From contig NZ_CP080575.1 in NCBI RefSeq assembly GCF_019575955.1, positions 1,984,001 to 2,048,000 of the forward strand: a DNA stretch of 64,000 bases, read 5' to 3'. Every line of letters starts with the position of its first letter. Within the stretch, counting starts at the first letter, position 1. Under the pieces are notes generated by a model. That model saw nothing but the letters and a program-made list of their open reading frames with translations. It did not search any database and was not told the DNA's origin. Origin of the DNA: Nesterenkonia pannonica (GTDB lineage: Bacteria; Actinomycetota; Actinomycetes; Actinomycetales; Micrococcaceae). The translations under genes and the position numbers were made by a program. Below are positions 57,271 to 64,000 of the stretch, piece after piece.

Positions 57271-58287
57271 CGCTGCACCGCCGTCCGCTGCTCGCCGATC
57301 GAGAGCGCGATGCCGTCGAGAATGTCGTGCTCGCTGGCCACGCAGGATCCTGCTGCCTCGCCGGTCACGTCGTTGACATGCTCGAGGATCAGGGACCAGA
57401 TCAGCGCTCCTGCGCCGATGACGTCCACCCTTCCCGGGTGCATGAATCCGAGCTGCGCCCGGTCGGCGCGCTCCATGGAGACGAGATCCTCAGCGGCTTC
57501 GGTGACCGCGGCGACGGGAAGCCGAGCCCCATTGATCCGGGCCGGGTCGTACTCGGTGAGCGCCAGGGCGTGAGCGGTGATGGTGGTGACCGTTCCCGCC
57601 ACCCCGACAACGGCTCGCACCTCGTGCAGCGGCACGCTCAGGGCACCGAGGATGCGGCGTACCTCGGCCGTCGCGGCACGGATCTCGTCGTGAGTGGGAG
57701 GGTCGGATCGCAGGTACCGCTCGGCGAAGCGCACGCACCCCATGTCGGTGGATTCGCCGTGCTCAGCTCCGGCTGCTGTTCCCAGGACGAACTCGGTGGA
57801 TCCCCGCCGAGATCGACGACGAGCACCTTCCCCTCCGGATGGGCGGCGAGCAGAGCATCCCAGTCGAGCACGCCCGCGGCGCCGCGAACGACAGGGCCGC
57901 CTCCTCGTCGCCGTCGACGACCTCGGGTCCGTCGAAGTCCGGCACGGCTGCGCGTACCCGCTCCGTGACCCCGGAGAGGAACTCGTCCCTGTTGGCCGCA
58001 TCTCGGCTGGCGGAGGTGGCGACGAAGCGCACGCGCTCAGCGCCGTGGGCGGCGATGCGGGCGGCGTAGTCCTCCACTGCGGCGAAGGTGCGCTCCAGCG
58101 CGGCGGGCGAGAATTCTCCTGAAGTGTCGACGCCCTCGCCGAGCCGCACCACCGTCATCCGACGGTCCACGTCGCTGAGCACGCTGGGGGCGGCCTCTGA
58201 CGCGCTGGTGACGTCGGCGATGAGCAGGCGGATGGAGTTGGTTCCGCAGTCGATGGCGGCCACCCGCCGGGCTTCCGTTCCGGCCAT
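57267..58287 (-). CDS. ppx: Exopolyphosphatase / Ppx-GppA family
   Basis: Cleaves polyphosphate or pppGpp. About 340 residues, the short actinobacterial form. VAAIDCGTNSIRLLIADV is the first phosphate loop and VVDLGGGSTEFVLGT the second; VRFVATSASRDAANRDEF and VVGVAGTVTTITAHAL complete the ASKHA fold. Two breaks lie near 57870 and 57803. The tail overlaps the protease ATG. DUF501 is 3 bases upstream. Confidence 0.93.
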
Positions 58288-58289
58288 GT

Positions 58290-58902
58290 CTACTCCTGGT
58301 CTCCGCTTCTGAGCCTCTTCACGTGCCGTGACAGATCCTTCTTCGGGACATCAGCCCCATGGTCCCAGGCGCTGCGGCACGTGCAGGTCTCGAGGGTCCA
58401 GTCGGCTGCGATGCGCTGCAGAGCCTCATCGCCGATGGGGTTGACGCCCGGCCCCGCGGCGAGGGAGTGGCCGACGTGGACGTGGAGGCACTTCACTCTG
58501 GGCTCCGGCATCCCTCCGGCACTGATTCCCTCGATCTCCCACACGGGCTCCAGGTAAGCAGCAGTCCGCACACGCTCCCGATCGGCCAGGTACGCCTCGT
58601 GCGCGGCCCGGTACGCGTCTGCGAGCGCGGAGTCCTCCTGCAGACGCTCGCTCATCTCGGCCATGACACCGGCGGCCTCCAGCCGCGAGACCGCAGCGGT
58701 GATGGTGGGGTGGGTCAGGTAGAAGGTGGTGGGAAAGGGTATGCCGTTCGACAGGCGGGGGCCGTCGTCGCCACCAGGGACTTCCGCAGCGGCATCGCGC
58801 GCCGATCTCTACGACGTCGCGCACGGGTAAGCCGAGCTGCAGACTCAGGGTGTCGAGATCCTCGGCGGCGGGCGTCTTGGCCTCAGGTGCGTTCTCTTCC
58901 AC
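58290..58902 (-). CDS. DUF501 protein
   Basis: About 203 residues. LSLQLGLPVRDVVEIGARC, then CGSPLVVATAPRLSNGIPFP and VKCLHVHVGHSLAAGPGVNP, shown as the family's CLHVHVGHSLA block, identify DUF501, a conserved actinobacterial protein always placed between divIC and ppx. Cysteines and histidines suggest metal binding. Breaks lie near 58800 and 58770. GTG start at 58900-58902, overlapping divIC. Confidence 0.85.
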
Positions 58903-59544
58903 AGCGAACCAGGGTACCGGTGATCGAGCGCTCACTCGTCGGCATCCGCAAGAATGCCGTCCACAGCCGTTCGGCCCAGGATTCGCTCTGCTCCTCCTGC
59001 GCCTCCTCCTCCACCGGCTCATCGGCGGAGGCATTCATCACGTGATACCGACGGTCGCCGGGCTGCACGAGGTTCAGCCGCTCCCGGGCCTGCTGGGTGA
59101 CGAACTCCGGGTCCTCCCACCGGGCCAGCTCTGCGTAGAGGTCGGCCTGCTCCTGCTGCTCGGCGCGGATCTGGACGGAGAGCTCCTCGAGCTCGCTCTG
59201 CTGCTGGAAGTACGTCCGGACCGTGGGAACCAGGAAGGAGACGACGACGAGGGCCACGATGGTCAGCACGATCGCGCGGCCTGAGAGGGTCCGCTCGGGG
59301 ACGGCGGCCGATGCGCTCACCGGGGATCGGCGCGAGGCCCCGGCGGATGGCCGGTCAGGGCGATCCACCCGGCGCGCTCGACGCGCGGCGATGTGGTAGG
59401 CGTGCGGATCTCGCCGGAGACCTGCTCGCGCTCGCTGAGCCTGCGCCGCTCGTCGCGCTCGGTGCGCGAAGGCCGACGGCCCTGCTTCTCCTCGGATCGA
59501 GGAGTGTGGTAAGCATCGTCGGCTGACTGAGCGTCTCGGGCCAT
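58883..59544 (-). CDS. Septum formation initiator, DivIC/FtsB family
   Basis: About 220 residues. A basic, disordered N-terminus (SEEKQGRRPSRTERDERRR) precedes one helix (AIVLTIVALVVVSFLVP) and an extracellular coiled coil (YFQQQSELEELSVQIRAEQQ), then DPEFVTQQARERLNLVQPGD, the FtsB/DivIC signature given in part as QQARERLNLVQPG. It should join the divisome. A break lies near 59330. ATG at 59542-59544. Confidence 0.9.
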
Positions 59545-59655
59545 GTGGCATGTCCTCGGTGTGCGTAATGGGAAGGTGTACACAGGTTAAGGGGCCGCCG
59601 CACCGGCAGCACCTTTGACACGCGGCGGCCCTCAGGCCGGACCCCTGGACTGCTG

Positions 59656-59706
59656 CGAATGCCCGGAGGCCCGGTCCTCATATGAGGCCGGACCTCCGGG
59701 CATTCG
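59656..59706 (-). terminator. Enolase terminator
   Basis: A long hairpin: CGAATGCCCGGAGG pairs with CCTCCGGGCATTCG (14 bp), with an inner stem closing on CTCATATGAG. It follows the eno stop by three bases and precedes divIC by about 110. Confidence 0.85.
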
Positions 59707-59709
59707 AGA

Positions 59710-61399
<1,690 letters not shown>

Positions 61400-62540
61400 C
61401 TACTGCCAGGCCTCCAGGATGAAGGCCGAGAGCGCCTCACGCTCCTCGTACCCGAGGAAGCTCGCCTCCAGGGCGTTGATCTGAAAGTCGACCAGCTCGG
61501 CCATGCCGTAGTCGAAGGCCTCAGCAAGAGCGGCGAGCTCGCCGGAGAGCGTCACGCCGGAGACGAGCCGGTTGTCCGTGTTGACGCCCACGTTGAAGCC
61601 CAGCTGGTAAAGCATGTCGAAGGGATGGTCAGCCATGGTGCTGCTGCCGTCGCCCGACAGGGCAGCCACGGCGCCGGTCTGCAGGTTCGACGTCGGGCTG
61701 GTCTCCAGGTGAACCTGGCGGTCCCGGACCCAGCGGGCGGTCTCTCCCAGGTTCACCTCGACGAGCTCCTCGTCTCCGCCCTCCGCAGCCCGAGAGCGCG
61801 AATCGGTGCCCTCGGTGAGCGTGATGTCCTCGGCGATGCGTATTCCGTGCCCAGTAAGCAGGCGCGCCCGGAGACCAGCGCGTCCCTGACCGAGTCCACG
61901 CCTGCCGCCTCTCCGGCGTGCACCGTGACGGGCAGCATGTTCTGGGCGAGGGTGGTGAAGGCAGATTCGAAGCGGCTCGGCAGGAAGCCGTCCTCGGGCC
62001 CGGCGATGTCGAACCCGACTACGCCCTTCTCCCGGTGCCGCAGGGCGAGCTCGGCGATCTCATCGGCGCGGTCGTTCATCCTCATGGCGCACAGCAGCTG
62101 ACCGACCACGATGATGCCGTCCTGGTCCGAGACGGACTCCACGCCGTCGGTGAGTCCGGCCTGCACGGCCTCCACGGCCTCGTCGAGGCTGAGGCCGCCC
62201 TCAGCATGCTGCTCCGGCGCCCAGCGGACCTCCGCGTAGACGACCCCGTCGGCTGCGAGGTCCTCCACATACTCGCGAGCCACACGACGGAGGTTCTCGG
62301 CGGACTGCATCACCGCGGTGGTGTGCGCAAAGGCTTCCAGGTACCTCATGAGATCACCGGAGTCGGCGTTGGAGCGGAACGTCTCCGCCAGCTCCTCGGG
62401 GTCCTGGGTCGGCAGCTCGTGGCCGACCTGCTGCGCCAGCTCAATGAGCGTGGCGGGGCGCAGCGCACCGTCCAGGTGGTCGTGCAGGGAGACTTTGGGA
62501 GGTCGCGGATCTGGGTCTCGAGGCTGGTTATCATGGCCAT
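61400..62540 (-). CDS. add: Adenosine deaminase
   Basis: Deaminates adenosine to inosine. About 380 residues. Zinc and catalytic residues are in SLHDHLDGALRP, VTVHAGEA and LETSPTSN with the later GVNTDNRL. GCCGGC is corrupted at 61854-61859 (gtaagc), and a C is lost next to it, hiding CRLGHGIRIAED with a zinc-site histidine. Another break lies near 62488. Head of the ada-mazG-eno run; divergent from a purine permease. Confidence 0.94.
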
Positions 62541-62600
62541 GCCCTCAGCCTACCGGTGCAGATCGCCAGGCAGGGGCCGGTGCGAATAGAGTTCCCCCTC

Positions 62601-64000
62601 GTGAGCTCTGCACAGACTTCCCAGCAGCCGTTTCCGCCCGAGCCCCGCGGTGGCCTCGACCGCTACTTCGAGATTTCGGCCCGCGGATCCACGGTCAGCC
62701 GAGAGATGCGCGGCGGCGTCGCCACATTCCTGGCGATGTCGTACATCATCGTCCTGAACCCGCTCATCATCGGCGCCTCCGCCGATTCCACCGGGCAGTA
62801 CCTGGGAGGGGCAGCGAGCCCAACCTTCCGCTGTCGCAGCGGCCACGTCGTTGGTGTCAGGCACGCTGACGATCCTCATGGGCGTGCTGGGGAAGTTCCC
62901 GATGGCCGTGTCATCGTCGCTGGGACTGTCAGCGTTCATCACCTACGGGATCGTGGTGCTTCCCGGGATGACATGGGCCGACGCCATGGGCCTGGTGGTG
63001 ATCGAAGGCGTGATTCTGCTGATCCTGGTGCTGACGGGCTTCCGGTCAGCGATCTTCAACGCGGTGCCGCCCGAGCTCAAGGTGGCGATCAGTGTGGGTA
63101 TCGGTCTTTTCATCGCCCTCATCGGCATGGTCAACGCCGGATTCATCCAGAACGCCGGAGGCTGGGCCTTGAGCTGGGCGTCGACGGGTTCGTCTTCGGC
63201 TGGCCGCTGCTGATCTTCCTGGTGGCCCTCTTCGCCCTGTTCGTGATGTGGTCGGCGAACGTGCGGGGCGCCATCCTCTATTCGATCGTCTCGGCCACGG
63301 TGCTCGCCATCACGATCGAGGCGGTCCTCAGCGTCGGTCCCGCGAGCGAGGACCAGCCGTACGGCTGGGACCTCAACGTGCCCTCCCTGGACCAGGAGTG
63401 GTTCGCCCTCCCCGACCTCTCCCTCCTGGGAGAGTTCAACCTGTTGGGCTCCTGGGAGTCGGTGGGGGTCGTCGCGGCAGCCCTTCTGGTCTTCACCCTC
63501 CTGCTGGCCAACTTCTTCGACCTGCTCGGGACAATGGTCGGGGTCTCCAACACCGGCGGGATCCGGGACGAGCGCGGGGAGATTCCCCACTCGCGCCGCA
63601 TCATGGTCTCCGATGCGGTCGGCACCATCGGCGGCGGAATGGGCGGCACCTCGGTGAACTCCGGGTTCATCGAGTCCACCGTGGGCGTCGGGGACGGAGC
63701 CCGGACCGGTCTGGCCAACGTCGTCACCGGCGCACTGTTCCTCGCCACGATCGTGCTGGCGCCGCTTGCTGCCGTCATTCCCACCGAGGCTGCCTCCGCG
63801 ACCCTCGTCCTCGTCGGGTTCCTGATGATGCAGCAGATCACCAAGATCGACTGGACGGACGCCGAGATTGCCATTCCGGCCTTCATGACCATCGTGATCA
63901 TGCCCTTCAGCTACTCGATCACCAACGGGATCGGGGCCGGGTTCATCACGTTCACGGTGATCAAGGCGCTGCGGGGAAAGTTCGCGGAGGCGCACCCGCT
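62601..64000 (+). CDS. NCS2-family purine permease, 3' end outside window
   Basis: Part of a nucleobase permease of the AzgA/GhxP type, about 467 residues seen. MRGGVATFLAMSYIIVLNPL near residue 35, then VSSSLGLSAFITYG, LLANFFDLLGTMVGVSNTGG and MGGTSVNSGFIESTVG are hallmark segments. The GTG start is at 62601-62603. Breaks lie near 62818 and 63165. Next to adenosine deaminase, it suggests purine salvage (hypoxanthine, guanine or adenine). Confidence 0.92.
   Translation, partial: MSSAQTSQQPFPPEPRGGLDRYFEISARGSTVSREMRGGVATFLAMSYIIVLNPLIIGASADSTGQYLGGAASPTFRCRSGHVVGVRHADDPHGRAGEVPDGRVIVAGTVSVHHLRDRGASRDDMGRRHGPGGDRRRDSADPGADGLPVSDLQRGAARAQGGDQCGYRSFHRPHRHGQRRIHPERRRLGLELGVDGFVFGWPLLIFLVALFALFVMWSANVRGAILYSIVSATVLAITIEAVLSVGPASEDQPYGWDLNVPSLDQEWFALPDLSLLGEFNLLGSWESVGVVAAALLVFTLLLANFFDLLGTMVGVSNTGGIRDERGEIPHSRRIMVSDAVGTIGGGMGGTSVNSGFIESTVGVGDGARTGLANVVTGALFLATIVLAPLAAVIPTEAASATLVLVGFLMMQQITKIDWTDAEIAIPAFMTIVIMPFSYSITNGIGAGFITFTVIKALRGKFAEAHP

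Noticed and set aside
62943..63995. A 350-codon minus-strand frame opposite the purine permease
   Set aside because: The composition (repeated Glu, Gly, His, Asp) mirrors the hydrophobic codons of the permease; it is a shadow.

Overview
This window is a stretch of the core chromosome of a high-GC Gram-positive actinomycete, most likely of the family Micrococcaceae (Arthrobacter, Nesterenkonia or Kocuria type). The evidence is the gene content and order: a mycothiol conjugate amidase, a PdtaR-type ANTAR regulator beside pyruvate kinase, a trp cluster carrying a TIGR02234 membrane protein and a small HGxxPAAWT protein, an ada-mazG-eno-divIC-DUF501-ppx run, and several actinobacterial DUF families. 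The genus is a guess. I see no prophage, insertion sequence, CRISPR array, defence island or biosynthetic gene cluster.

Layout. 1-6237 (minus): branched-chain amino acid and serine synthesis, ilvD, then ilvB-ilvN-ilvC-serA behind a promoter, a leader peptide and an attenuator-like hairpin. 6345-8699: pdtaR-like regulator, tRNA-Leu(CAA), pyk. 8881-14925: gltD and gltB (glutamate synthase). 15213-27674 (minus): a nearly continuous biosynthetic run read from an FMN riboswitch, ribD-ribE-ribBA-ribH, then hisE-hisG-hisF-hisI, then trpE-TIGR02234-small protein-trpC-trpB-trpA-lgt. 27826-28355: a terminator and four tRNAs (Gly, Val, Cys, Gly). 28476-32871: a nuclease-like protein, a TM2 protein, and a DesK/DesR-like two-component pair beside a fatty-acid desaturase. 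32897-49231: housekeeping and small actinobacterial genes (methyltransferase, glpX, carbonic anhydrase, thioesterase, prepilin peptidase, Nudix, fumC, rhomboid, PhoH, uppS, TrhA, YyaL-like, mca, greA). 49310-54310: ilvA, AI-2E family transporter, Bax1-like protein, aldo/keto reductase, an odd tRNA. 54364-62540 (minus): NADH dehydrogenase II, a mycosin-like protease, ppx, DUF501, DivIC, enolase, MazG, adenosine deaminase. 62601-64000: a purine permease that runs off the window.

Sequence quality decides how this window must be read. Nearly every long conserved gene carries one to eight frame breaks, although protein identity is perfect on both sides of each break. Most breaks are one-base losses in runs of C or G. 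A second class is systematic: where the protein frame, or a tRNA stem, demands GCCGGC, the sequence instead reads GCTTAAGC, GTAAGC, GCTTAC, GCTTAGGC or a similar TTA/TAA-rich string. I count at least 26 such places. The simplest reading is an under-polished single-molecule (nanopore-like) assembly of a genome in which GCCGGC is chemically modified. The most interesting signal in the window is therefore probably an epigenetic mark showing through as base-calling errors, not a new gene cluster. Genes are annotated here across their breaks as single intact loci.

Other points of interest are the ilvB leader peptide and attenuator, a palindrome abutting the ilvB promoter, the riboswitch that overlaps the first possible ribD start, a class I tRNA with a UAA anticodon, the back-to-back DesK/DesR-like genes, and the long acidic insert in the serine protease.
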